64,000 nt of DNA from Pseudomonas sp. PH1b (GTDB lineage: Bacteria > Pseudomonadota > Gammaproteobacteria > Pseudomonadales > Pseudomonadaceae). Numbering within the stretch: the stretch's first letter is position 1; each line of letters begins with the position of its first letter. The DNA lies in contig NZ_AYMU01000005.1 in NCBI RefSeq assembly GCF_000633395.1, positions 124,001-188,000 of the forward strand. Direction: 5' to 3'. Shown here one piece after another: positions 10,263 through 17,930 of the stretch. The notes beneath the pieces were generated by a model that had not been told where the DNA came from, did no database searches, and saw nothing but the letters and a program-made list of their open reading frames with translations. A program made the translations under genes and the position numbers.

Positions 10263-12338
10263 GTGTCTGCCGTTCACGCCCAAGAGGCTTTCGCCGTCCC
10301 AGCCTCAGCCGCCACGCCACCGAGCCCCGCCGAGGTGGTGCTGGAGTTGCGCAACCTGACCAAGCACTACGCCCGCCGCCGTGGCCAGAGCGCGCCGCCG
10401 GCGGTGCAGCAGGTCAGCCTCCAGGTGCGCCGTGGCGAGGTGCTGTGCCTGATGGGCACCTCCGGCAGTGGCAAGTCCACCTTGCTGCGGCATATCAACC
10501 GGCTGATCGAGCCCAGCAGCGGCGAGGTGCTGATCGACGGTGCGGCCATCAGCCAACTCTCGGCCGAGGAACTGCGCACCCTGCGTTCCCGGCGCATCGG
10601 CATGGTGTTCCAGCATTTTGGCCTGTTGCCCCATCGCAGTGTGCGCGACAACGTCGCCTTGCCCTTGGAACTGCGCGGCGAGCCCGAGGCCCAGCGCCAC
10701 GCCGCGGCCGATCTGCAACTGCAAGCCATGGGCCTGGACGGCTGGGGCGAGCATTACCCCCATGAACTGTCCGGCGGCATGCAGCAGCGGGTCGGCCTGG
10801 CCCGGGCCCTGGTCAGCGAACCGGACATCCTGCTGATGGACGAACCCTTCAGTGCCCTCGACCCGACCATCCGCCGCGACCTGCAAAGCCACTTTTTGCG
10901 GGTGGTGCGCGAGCGCGGCATCACCACTTTGCTGGTGACCCACGACCCGGCAGAAGCCTTGCGCCTGGCGGACCGCATTGCCGTGCTGCGCCACGGCCAA
11001 CTGATCCAGCTGGGCCCCCCCAGCGAGCTGCTGGAGCAACCGGCGGATGCCGAAGTGGCGGACTTCTTTCAGGACCACGGGGCTCGCAGCGACACGCCGG
11101 TGACGGCCTTGCCGACCCCGGGTAAGCGCGGGGTGGCGCCGGCTCCGGCCAGCCCTGGATTGTCCTTGGCCCAGACCCTGCTGCTGGGGCCGGCGGCCCT
11201 GGCTGCCAGCGGTCGCGGTGGCCTGTACTGGCTGGGGTTCGCCCTCGAACTGGGGGCGGCCGCAGCCCTGGGGCAGGGGCTGGCCACGGCCAGCCTTGCC
11301 TGGGGCGTCCTGGCGCTGCTCGGCCTGCTGTGCAGCCGCCTGTTGAGCCTGACCCTGGCCCGGCGCCCCAGCCGCCAGGGCCGTTCCGACTGGCGCCTGC
11401 CGTGGCTGGTATTGCTGCTGTGCCAGGCCCTGGTGCTGTGGCGGGTTCTGGTCGCCGATGCTTCGGGCCCCTGGCTGCAGTTTCCCGCCGACCGCCAAGT
11501 GCTGCTGGGCACCGCGGCGGCCATCGACCAGTTGATCGGCTGGTCCCAGGTCACCTTCGAGAGCACCTTCGTCGGCGTGATAGTGGCCGTGCGTACGGTG
11601 ATCGAAAGCATCGAAAGCCTGCTGGGCTGGCTGCCCTGGCCGGTGCCGGCCCTGGCCCTGGTGCTGCTGGCCTGGCGCAGCGCCGGCGCCGCCCTGGCCC
11701 TGACCAGCGCCGCCGCCTTGCTCTACATCGGTCTGTTCGGCTTCTGGGAACGGACCATCGCCACCCTGGCCCTGGTGGGTTCCTCGGTGCTGATCTCGCT
11801 GTTGATCGGCGTGCCCGCCGGCATCCTCCTGGCCAAGCGCGCCCTGGCCCGGCGCCTGATCACCCCCTTGCTGGACGTGATGCAGACCCTGCCGACCTTC
11901 GTGTACCTGATCCCGGCGGTGGCGTTCTTCTCGGTGGGCAAGACCCCGGCGGTGATCGCCACGGTGATCTTCGCCCTGGCGCCGATGATCCGCCTCACCG
12001 CCCTGGGGATTCAGGAAGTGCCCAAGACCGCCGTCGAAGCGGCCCTGGCCCACGGCGCCACGCCGTGGCAGATCCTGACCAAGGTCGAGCTGCCCCTGGC
12101 TGCGGGTTCCTTGCTGCTGGGGATCAACCAGACCCTGGTGATGAGCCTGTCGATGGTGGTGGTGGCGGCGCTGATCGGCGCCGGCGGCCTGGGCTACGAC
12201 GTGATGACCGCGCTGCGCAACATCAAGGGTGGCGAGGGCATGTTGGCCGGCGCCGCAATCGTGTTCTGCGCGTTGATTCCCGACCGCATCATTCAAGCGA
12301 CCCTGCGCCAGCGGGATCGCACATTGCATCAATCATGA
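10263..12338 (+). CDS. Fused ABC ATPase-permease, glycine betaine/proline type (ProV-ProW)
   Basis: A single 691-residue chain with an N-terminal ABC ATPase and a C-terminal membrane permease. The ATPase has Walker A GTSGSGKST at about residue 64, signature LSGGMQQRV near 169 and Walker B ILLMDEPFSALDP near 189. A proline/alanine-rich linker and several hydrophobic segments lead to a BPD-type permease (about 490-685) with the EAA-like region AALAHGATPWQIL. GTG 10263 with AGGAG upstream is the chosen start; the longer frame to 10131 is read-through of a REP. The stop overlaps the region of the next gene start (ATGA). The substrate should be a quaternary amine or related zwitterion. Two separate genes are the usual arrangement. 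Confidence 0.9.
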   Translation: MSAVHAQEAFAVPASAATPPSPAEVVLELRNLTKHYARRRGQSAPPAVQQVSLQVRRGEVLCLMGTSGSGKSTLLRHINRLIEPSSGEVLIDGAAISQLSAEELRTLRSRRIGMVFQHFGLLPHRSVRDNVALPLELRGEPEAQRHAAADLQLQAMGLDGWGEHYPHELSGGMQQRVGLARALVSEPDILLMDEPFSALDPTIRRDLQSHFLRVVRERGITTLLVTHDPAEALRLADRIAVLRHGQLIQLGPPSELLEQPADAEVADFFQDHGARSDTPVTALPTPGKRGVAPAPASPGLSLAQTLLLGPAALAASGRGGLYWLGFALELGAAAALGQGLATASLAWGVLALLGLLCSRLLSLTLARRPSRQGRSDWRLPWLVLLLCQALVLWRVLVADASGPWLQFPADRQVLLGTAAAIDQLIGWSQVTFESTFVGVIVAVRTVIESIESLLGWLPWPVPALALVLLAWRSAGAALALTSAAALLYIGLFGFWERTIATLALVGSSVLISLLIGVPAGILLAKRALARRLITPLLDVMQTLPTFVYLIPAVAFFSVGKTPAVIATVIFALAPMIRLTALGIQEVPKTAVEAALAHGATPWQILTKVELPLAAGSLLLGINQTLVMSLSMVVVAALIGAGGLGYDVMTALRNIKGGEGMLAGAAIVFCALIPDRIIQATLRQRDRTLHQS

Positions 12339-12346
12339 GGTGTCCC

Positions 12347-13390
12347 TTGAACAAGTCGTTTACCCGTACCCTTGGCGCCGCCGCGCTGCTGTTGGGTTTG
12401 TCCCTGCCGGTGCTGGCCAAGGACAAGATCGTTATCGGCGAACAGAACTGGACCGGCGCCATCGCCATCCAGAACATCCTCGGCGAAGTGATCAAGAGCC
12501 GCCTCGACGGCGACGTTTCCTACCTGGCCGGCGACGTGCCGGTGTTGTTTGCCGCCGCTGCCAAGGGCGACGGCTCGGTGGACGTGCTGACCGATATCTG
12601 GCTGCCCAACCAGTCTGCCGCCTGGGCCAAATACGTCACCGGTGGCACCCGCTCCCTGGTGCCCAACAAACAGCCGTACCTGGGGGTGCAGGGCTTCTAT
12701 ATCCCCGGCTACCTGCAAGACAAATACGGCGTGAAATCGGTCTACGACCTGCAAAAGCCGGAAGTGGCGAAACTCTTCGAACCCCTGGGCGGCGGCAAGG
12801 CGCAACTGCTGGTGGGCCCGGCGGGCTGGGAGTCCACCTACATCGGCGAGATCAAGGCCAAGGACTTCGGCTTTGCCGACAAATTCGAATCGGTGTCCAC
12901 CGAAGCCTCGGCGACCTACGCTAAGCTCGCCGCGGCCTACAAGGCCCAGCGCGGCGTGGTGTTCTACGCCTACACCCCGGACTGGATCTTCTCCGCCTTC
13001 GACCTGCGCCGCCTGGATGAACCGGCGTTCGACGGCTATGCCCAGGACAACAAGAAGGGCGACCCGCTGTACAAGGCCGATGGCTGCTGGAAATTCATCA
13101 GCCCGACAGTGGATGCCGACTGGCTGAGCAAGAGCAAGATCACCTGCGCCTACCCGGATGCCCGGGTGTATGTCCTGGCCTCCAGTGCCCTGCAAAAACG
13201 CGCACCGCGAATTGCCGCGTTCCTGGAGAACTTCAGCATCGAGCCTCAGGCCCTGAACGACCTGATCCTCAAGATCGAAAAGGAACAGCAACCGGCGGCG
13301 CAGGCGGCCAAGGAATGGGTGGCGGAGCATCCGCAGATCGTTGATGGCTGGCTGGGTGCCAGCGGTGAAAAAGTGGGAGCGATTCAATGA
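12347..13390 (+). CDS. ProX-like periplasmic glycine betaine/proline binding protein
   Basis: Substrate-binding protein for the preceding ProV-ProW fusion. The 347-residue product has a signal peptide ending at LPVLA and a mature part starting KDKIVIGEQNW, typical of the ProX/OpuAC class; tryptophans such as NWTGA may belong to an aromatic cage for a quaternary ammonium head. TTG 12347 has GAGGTG six bases upstream. The alternative ATG 12335 overlaps the previous stop as ATGA and would add four residues. The 3' end overlaps msrA by four bases. Ligand assignment is by family only. Confidence 0.87.
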   Translation: MNKSFTRTLGAAALLLGLSLPVLAKDKIVIGEQNWTGAIAIQNILGEVIKSRLDGDVSYLAGDVPVLFAAAAKGDGSVDVLTDIWLPNQSAAWAKYVTGGTRSLVPNKQPYLGVQGFYIPGYLQDKYGVKSVYDLQKPEVAKLFEPLGGGKAQLLVGPAGWESTYIGEIKAKDFGFADKFESVSTEASATYAKLAAAYKAQRGVVFYAYTPDWIFSAFDLRRLDEPAFDGYAQDNKKGDPLYKADGCWKFISPTVDADWLSKSKITCAYPDARVYVLASSALQKRAPRIAAFLENFSIEPQALNDLILKIEKEQQPAAQAAKEWVAEHPQIVDGWLGASGEKVGAIQ

Positions 13391-13836
13391 GTGGGATTGA
13401 ACAGGCGACCTTCGGCGCCGGCTGCTTCTGGGGCGCGGAAGCCGCGTTCCGGGCCCTGCCTGGAGTAGTGGACAGCCGCGTCGGCTACGCCGTGGAAGCG
13501 GCGGACGAAGCCTTGCAGATAGAAGTGGTGCAGGTGGATTTCGACCCGCAGGTGCTGGCTTATACCCGCCTGATCGAGCACTTCTGGGGCCTGCACGATC
13601 CCACCTCGGTGGATCGCCAGGGCGAGCATGGCGGGGTGAAATATCGCTCGGCGATCTTCCACACCAACGCCGTGCAGGCCGAACAGGCGAGGGCGGCCAA
13701 GACCGCCCTGCAAGACTCCGGACGCCTCAACAAACCCATAGCCACGGTGGTCGTGCCACTGGGGCGGTTTGAACTGGCGGATGAAGAACACCAGCGTTAC
13801 CTGGAAAAGAACGGCCTGAGCAGCTGTCATATCTGA
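13387..13836 (+). CDS. msrA: Peptide-methionine (S)-S-oxide reductase, MsrA family
   Basis: Reduces methionine-S-sulfoxide in proteins or as the free amino acid, using thioredoxin. The 149-residue protein carries the catalytic GAGCFWGAE motif (Cys13) at its N-terminus and a possible resolving cysteine in the C-terminal SSCHI. It is short for the family, and the usual glycine-rich segment after GYA is replaced by VEAAD, so it is a divergent member. The ATG overlaps the stop of the ProX-like gene (ATGA), indicating translational coupling to the transporter. No export signal is visible, so it should be cytosolic. Coupling to an importer hints that the imported ligand may be a sulfoxide, which is unproven. 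Confidence 0.88.
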   Translation: MSGIEQATFGAGCFWGAEAAFRALPGVVDSRVGYAVEAADEALQIEVVQVDFDPQVLAYTRLIEHFWGLHDPTSVDRQGEHGGVKYRSAIFHTNAVQAEQARAAKTALQDSGRLNKPIATVVVPLGRFELADEEHQRYLEKNGLSSCHI

Positions 13837-13860
13837 TCATTTGCAGATACGCAGGCTTCT

Positions 13861-13942
13861 GTAGGAGCCGGCTTGCCGGCGAAGAGGCCCTCAAGTCATG
13901 CATCGTTCTGGCGGACGCCTTCGCTGGCAAGCCAGCTCCTAC
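13861..13942. repeat. REP pair
   Basis: GTAGGAGCCGGCTTGCCGGC at 13861 and the inverted GCTGGCAAGCCAGCTCCTAC ending near 13942 flank a 40-base spacer downstream of msrA. Confidence 0.9.
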
Positions 13943-13969
13943 GGGGCGGTACACACGGCCTCATCTTCA

Positions 13970-14240
13970 GGCCGGCCGCAAGGCCGCCGTCAGATTTTGC
14001 TTTTGATCTGCCTGCCCCCTTAGACACGATGGCCGAACGCAGGCATTGAGCCGTGGGTAACCCGGCACCGAGTGGAGGGGCAGAAGCGTTTTGCTTACTT
14101 TTGCCTGGGCCGGCACTCCGGCTGTTCAAAAGTGAGTCGCTGTAAGAGCGAAGCCGTAAGTGGCCACACCCGCAGCAACGGAAATGTATACCACCGCGGT
14201 GAAAACGAAACGCAACAACGGATATGTATTCCGAACCTCC
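13970..14240. repeat. Non-coding Pseudomonas intergenic repeat (inferred)
   Basis: No gene is supported here. The segment contains phrases such as GCTTACTTTTGCCTGGGCCG, TCAAAAGTGAGTCGCTGTAA and GAGCGAAGCCGTAAGTGG, which I know as recurring intergenic sequence in fluorescent Pseudomonas genomes. It leads into the AT-rich block that holds the transposase remnants. Repeat status is from memory and not shown within this window, where it occurs once. Confidence 0.45.
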
Positions 14241-14281
14241 ATAACGACCTCTCTATCACCCCTTAAAATAGACTAAAGAGT

Positions 14282-14410
14282 GTCGTCGCAGACTCAAAAA
14301 ACATTGATGATTGATCTTTCTAGTTAGACGGCCAGCGTGTCGTGGCTCTTGCAACCTATCGGCGTCACGATATTTACGACAATTTATGGAACTCGCTGAA
14401 ACCTAATTTA
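14282..14410 (+). pseudogene. Left end of IS5-like element, transposase N-terminal remnant
   Basis: The stretch from GTCGTCGCAGACTCAAAAAA through a GTG at 14342 matches, with about 80% visible identity, the block at 15111-15237. The reading frame from 14342 gives MALATYRRHDIYDNLWNSL, the N-terminus of IS5-type transposases of the DUF4096 class. Similarity stops at about 14410; the frame then runs on as unrelated sequence antisense to the VOC gene. It is a truncated insertion sequence end. Confidence 0.7.
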
Positions 14411-14507
14411 CCCATCTGTTCACCGTCAGAGGAACTGATGGTGAAACAATACTTCTGCTCAGATATTTGTATTGCCTTGTGGGCTATCAAAGCTTGTGGA
14501 CATGAGA

Positions 14508-14876
14508 TTAAACAGGCATCTCGGCAGAAAAACACAGTTTGTTTTTATCCAAATCTCTCGCATACGCTGAAAAGTAGGGCCCCCGTTGGCCGGGTTTACC
14601 CTCGCAGGTACCGCCCAATTCAATCGCCTTTTCATGAAATCTTTTTACTTTTTCTACAGAGTCAACATTAAAACCAATCATCGTGCCATTTCCATTTGTT
14701 GCAGGCTCCTTATCAAAGGGAGTGGCTAGGGCAAATGAAAAATTGCTACTTTGCCAGTAAGTCATTCTGTCTGTTGATATCAAGTGCTTGAGTTCTGTTT
14801 TTTCAAAGAGTGCATTGTAGAACTCAATTGCAGCCGCCATGTTGTTTGTGCCTAGGACGCAGTAGTTAACTCTCAT
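14508..14876 (-). CDS. VOC (glyoxalase/bleomycin-resistance) superfamily protein, AT-rich
   Basis: Small 122-residue vicinal-oxygen-chelate protein. It opens with MRVNYCVLGTNNMAAAIEFY and contains the fold's typical beta-alpha-beta-beta pattern, with NGTMIGFNVDSVEKV in the middle and a closing YARDLDKNKLCF strand. Members are metal-dependent lyases, dioxygenases or drug-binding proteins; the substrate cannot be inferred. Codon use is markedly AT-rich compared with the neighbours. The gene is flanked on both sides by the same end of a decayed IS5-like element, so recent horizontal acquisition is likely. The start is ATG 14876, with a weak GAG about ten bases upstream. Confidence 0.75.
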   Translation of the reverse strand: MRVNYCVLGTNNMAAAIEFYNALFEKTELKHLISTDRMTYWQSSNFSFALATPFDKEPATNGNGTMIGFNVDSVEKVKRFHEKAIELGGTCEGKPGQRGPYFSAYARDLDKNKLCFSAEMPV

Positions 14877-15110
14877 AATTTAATATCTCATTTTTGTAAC
14901 AGGATTTAGTACTCATGATTAGCATGTTGAAGCTGTTCATTGCAGTCATTATGGCGCAGGGCAGTGACAGTTTCTGTCAGGATCGATCGATACGCACAAT
15001 AAGGGCAGGCCGCAGAGTTTGGGGAAGTCCTACGCTAAGCCGGCTTGGCTTAAGTGCGTTTCCTGTTCCGGCGTTTTTCAAGGTAGTTGTTGCGTCAGCC
15101 GTCTAGATAG
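14877..15110. other. AT-rich spacer of the acquired island
   Basis: This 234-base segment lies between the VOC gene and the second IS remnant. It should hold the VOC promoter on the minus strand. A frame starting at 14915 (MISMLKLFIAVIMAQG, 63 residues) is open but has no recognisable relative and no clear ribosome site, so no gene is called. Confidence 0.35.
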
Positions 15111-15355
15111 GTCGTCACAAGACTCAAAAAATTGATAATCGGTCTTCCTAGTTAGACGGCCAGCGCGTCATGCCCTTGCAACCCATCGGCGCCACGGTAT
15201 CTCCGCCAATGTATGGAGTTTGCTGAAACCTCATTTAGCCGGCCGCGAAGGCTCCTGGGGAGGACGAGCAAAGGACAATCGGCTATTCATCAACACCGTA
15301 TTCTGGATTTTGCGCACCGGGGCACCTTGGAGAGACCTACCAGGCGATTATGCTT
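15111..15355 (+). pseudogene. Second IS5-like transposase N-terminal remnant, frameshifted
   Basis: This is the longer copy of the same IS left end. A start-like ATG at 15170 is followed by a one-base loss relative to the first copy. In the compensated frame the peptide reads through VWSLLKPHLAGREGSWGG, KDNRLFINTVFWILRTGAPW and RDLPGDY, then stops matching. This is the N-terminal third of an IS5-type transposase. The breakpoint at about 15353 falls within ten bases of the stop codon of the RND outer-membrane gene on the opposite strand. Confidence 0.75.
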
Positions 15356-15361
15356 CAGGTT

Positions 15362-16780
15362 TCAAGCCCCACCTTTCCACCCCCCACCCAACGCCACCAC
15401 CAACCCCACACTTGCCTGCAACTCCCTTGTCTGCAGTGCCTGCAACCCCCGTTGCGCCTGCAGCGCTGCAGTCTGCGCCGTGACCACATCCAGATAACTC
15501 ACCGCCCCGGCCTGATAGCTGTTCATGGCCAAGGTCTGGGTGTGCTGCGCTGCATTCACCGCCGCCTGCTGATCCAGCGCTTCCTGCCGCAGATCCCGCA
15601 GTTGCCCCAGGTTGTCCTCCACCTCGCGCACCGCCCGCAGCACTTGCCCACGGTAATGCGCGGCGGCCTCTTCAAACTCGGCATGGGCCTGGCGTTCATT
15701 GGCGCTCAGCCGTCCGCCATCAAAGATCGGCAGGTTCATCAGGGGGCCCAAGGCCCAGTAGCGATTGCCCGCCGCCAGCAGATTACCCACGCCCTGGGTC
15801 TGCCCACCGAGCATCCCGGTCAGGCTGAAATCCGGATACCAGGCGGCGCGGGCGATGCCGATGCCGGCATTGGCGGCGTACACCCGGCGTTCCGCCGCGG
15901 CAATGTCCGGCCGGCGTTGCAGCAGGGTGCTGGGCAGTTGTTGGGGAATGCTCGGCAGGCTTAGCAGCTGTTCCGAGGGCGCAAGGCTGAACTGGCTGGC
16001 CGGTTCGCCCACCAGTTCGCCAATGGCGTGTTCGCTGAGGTTGCGCTGGGCCCGCACTTCGTCCAGTTCCGCCTCGGCGCTGGCCAGTTGGCTCTGGGCC
16101 CGGGTCAGGTCCAGTTCCGAGGCGATCTGCCCTTGATAACGGTCGCGGGTCAGTTGCAGGGCCTGGGCGTAATCCTCCAGGGAGTGGCTCAAGATCCGGC
16201 TCTGGGCATCCAGGCCATTGAGTTGCACATACAGGCTCGCCAACTGTTTTTGCAGGCTCAGGCGCGCGGCTGCCAGGTCATCCCCGGAGGCTTGGGCCTG
16301 GGCATCGCCGGCCGCCGCTTGATTGCGGATCCGGCCCCAGAGGTCGAGGTCGAAACTCAGGGCAAAACCGGCGCTGTTGCTGTTGTACACCGAGGGTTGG
16401 CTGCTGCCGCGCAGGGGGCGGCTGTCCGACTGGCGTTGGCGCAACGGCTGGGCGCTGGCGCTGATCTGCGGGAACAACCCTGCGTGCAGTTGGCTGGCGT
16501 AGGCCTGGGCGCCGTCGTAGTGGGCCAGGGCTGCCGCCAGGTCCGGGTTGGCCCGGAGCAGGCGCTGTTGCAGGTCGTCCAGACGCGGGTCCTGGTACAG
16601 CAGCCACCAGTGCTCGGCGAGCCCCTGGGGCGTGGCGGCCGGGTGCCAGGGGCCATCGCTGTTCTGTTCGCGGTATTGCGCCGGCAGCTCGATGGCCGGC
16701 ACCTGGTAGTGGGGCGCCAGGGAGCAGCCGTGCAGGGCCAGCAACAGCAGGGCGGCGAGGGGTTCAAGCCTTGGGCGCAT
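15362..16780 (-). CDS. RND efflux outer-membrane lipoprotein (OprM/NodT family)
   Basis: Outer-membrane channel of a tripartite efflux pump. The 472-residue product begins at ATG 16780 after GGAGGTGAGC. It has a lipoprotein signal ending in ALHGC, then SLAPHYQVP, the usual start of NodT/OprM proteins, and the two repeated coiled-coil hairpin domains typical of TolC-like channels. The start overlaps the end of the membrane-fusion gene by 17 bases. The C-terminus ends in GGGWKGGA directly beside a transposase remnant; it looks near full length, so the insertion seems to have spared the gene. Confidence 0.92.
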   Translation of the reverse strand: MRPRLEPLAALLLLALHGCSLAPHYQVPAIELPAQYREQNSDGPWHPAATPQGLAEHWWLLYQDPRLDDLQQRLLRANPDLAAALAHYDGAQAYASQLHAGLFPQISASAQPLRQRQSDSRPLRGSSQPSVYNSNSAGFALSFDLDLWGRIRNQAAAGDAQAQASGDDLAAARLSLQKQLASLYVQLNGLDAQSRILSHSLEDYAQALQLTRDRYQGQIASELDLTRAQSQLASAEAELDEVRAQRNLSEHAIGELVGEPASQFSLAPSEQLLSLPSIPQQLPSTLLQRRPDIAAAERRVYAANAGIGIARAAWYPDFSLTGMLGGQTQGVGNLLAAGNRYWALGPLMNLPIFDGGRLSANERQAHAEFEEAAAHYRGQVLRAVREVEDNLGQLRDLRQEALDQQAAVNAAQHTQTLAMNSYQAGAVSYLDVVTAQTAALQAQRGLQALQTRELQASVGLVVALGGGWKGGA

Positions 16781-17930
16781 GCTCACCTCCTGCGTCCGCC
16801 AGTTGCACCAGGTCACCTTCGCGCAGGGCGTCCGGCGGGTTGTCGATGACCTGATCCGTGGCTTGCAGGCCCTGGTCGATCACCAGCCGTTCGCCCAGGT
16901 CGAGGCCGATATGGATGCTGCGCAGGTGCACGTGCCGGGAACCGTCGATCAGCGCCACCTGGGTGCCCTGGGCGCGGAAGATCAAGGCACTGGCGGGGAT
17001 GCTCACGCCGTGGGTGTCGGCGGGAATCGCCAGGCTCGCCTCGGCATAGTCGCCGGGCATCAGGGCGCCGTCCGGGTTGGCGGCGACGAACTGCGCCAGC
17101 AGGGTGCCGGAGCGCGGGTCGATGGCGGTGGAGTCGCCCACCAGTTGCGCGCGAAAGTGCTGGCCCGGGTGCTCGGGCACGGTCAACTGCGCTTCCAGGC
17201 CGGGGCGGATCACGCTGGCGTAGTTCTGTGGGATCGGTACGTAGAGCCGCAGTTTGTGGGTGTCTGCCAGGTCGAACAGTTCCGGGTCGCTGTCGTTGTC
17301 GGCCTTGATCAACTGGCCGATGTCGGTGTGGCGGGCGGTGATGGTGCCGGCGAACGGCGCGCGAATGGTCTTGTAGTCTTCCAGCGCCGTGAGCCGTGCG
17401 TAGTCGGCGGCGGCTGCGTCAGCATTGGCCTTGGCCGCGGCGGCGTTGGAGCTTTTTTCATCGGCTTCCTGACGCGATACCGAATGGCTGGCCAACAGGT
17501 GCTGCCAGCGCTCGGCGGTGGTCTGGGCCAGCCGCGCGTTGGCTTGCTCCTGGATCATCCGCGCCCGGGTCTGGGCCATTTGCTGATCCAGGTCGGGGCT
17601 GTCGATATGGGCCAGCACTTGCCCGGCGGTCACCTTGGCGCCTATGTCCTGGGTCCAGTCCTTGAGGTAGCCGCTGACCCGGGCGTGGATCGGCGCCTTG
17701 CTCCAGGCTTCCAGGTGCGCCGGCAGGCGCAGGGTGTCGCCCAGTAGGTTGTGCTGCGGCTGGAACACCAGCACCTGCGGCACGGCGGCGGTTTCGGTCC
17801 AGGCGACCACGGCCCGTTCATGCCGGGTACGTGCGGCCAGGCCGCTGGCCACCAGCAGGGCGGCCAGGCTCAGGCCGCCTATGCCCAGCAGCATCAGGCG
17901 TTTGCGCGAGGGGGTGTGATCAGGCGACAT
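16764..17930 (-). CDS. RND efflux periplasmic adaptor (membrane fusion protein)
   Basis: HlyD-like adaptor that links the RND pump to the outer-membrane channel. The 388-residue protein has an N-terminal membrane anchor (LMLLGIGGLSLAALLVASG), a lipoyl/barrel-sandwich region with YLKDWTQDIGAKVTAGQVLA, a helical hairpin rich in alanine and glutamine, and a beta-barrel domain. ATG 17930 is chosen with GGAGA nine bases upstream. Its start overlaps the RND gene by 11 bases and its end overlaps the channel gene, so the three are tightly coupled. The exported substrate is unknown. Confidence 0.92.
   Translation of the reverse strand: MSPDHTPSRKRLMLLGIGGLSLAALLVASGLAARTRHERAVVAWTETAAVPQVLVFQPQHNLLGDTLRLPAHLEAWSKAPIHARVSGYLKDWTQDIGAKVTAGQVLAHIDSPDLDQQMAQTRARMIQEQANARLAQTTAERWQHLLASHSVSRQEADEKSSNAAAAKANADAAAADYARLTALEDYKTIRAPFAGTITARHTDIGQLIKADNDSDPELFDLADTHKLRLYVPIPQNYASVIRPGLEAQLTVPEHPGQHFRAQLVGDSTAIDPRSGTLLAQFVAANPDGALMPGDYAEASLAIPADTHGVSIPASALIFRAQGTQVALIDGSRHVHLRSIHIGLDLGERLVIDQGLQATDQVIDNPPDALREGDLVQLADAGGEHAPKA

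Noticed and set aside
14342..14671. A 109-codon frame
   Set aside because: Only the first 23 codons are transposase; the rest is antisense to the VOC gene.
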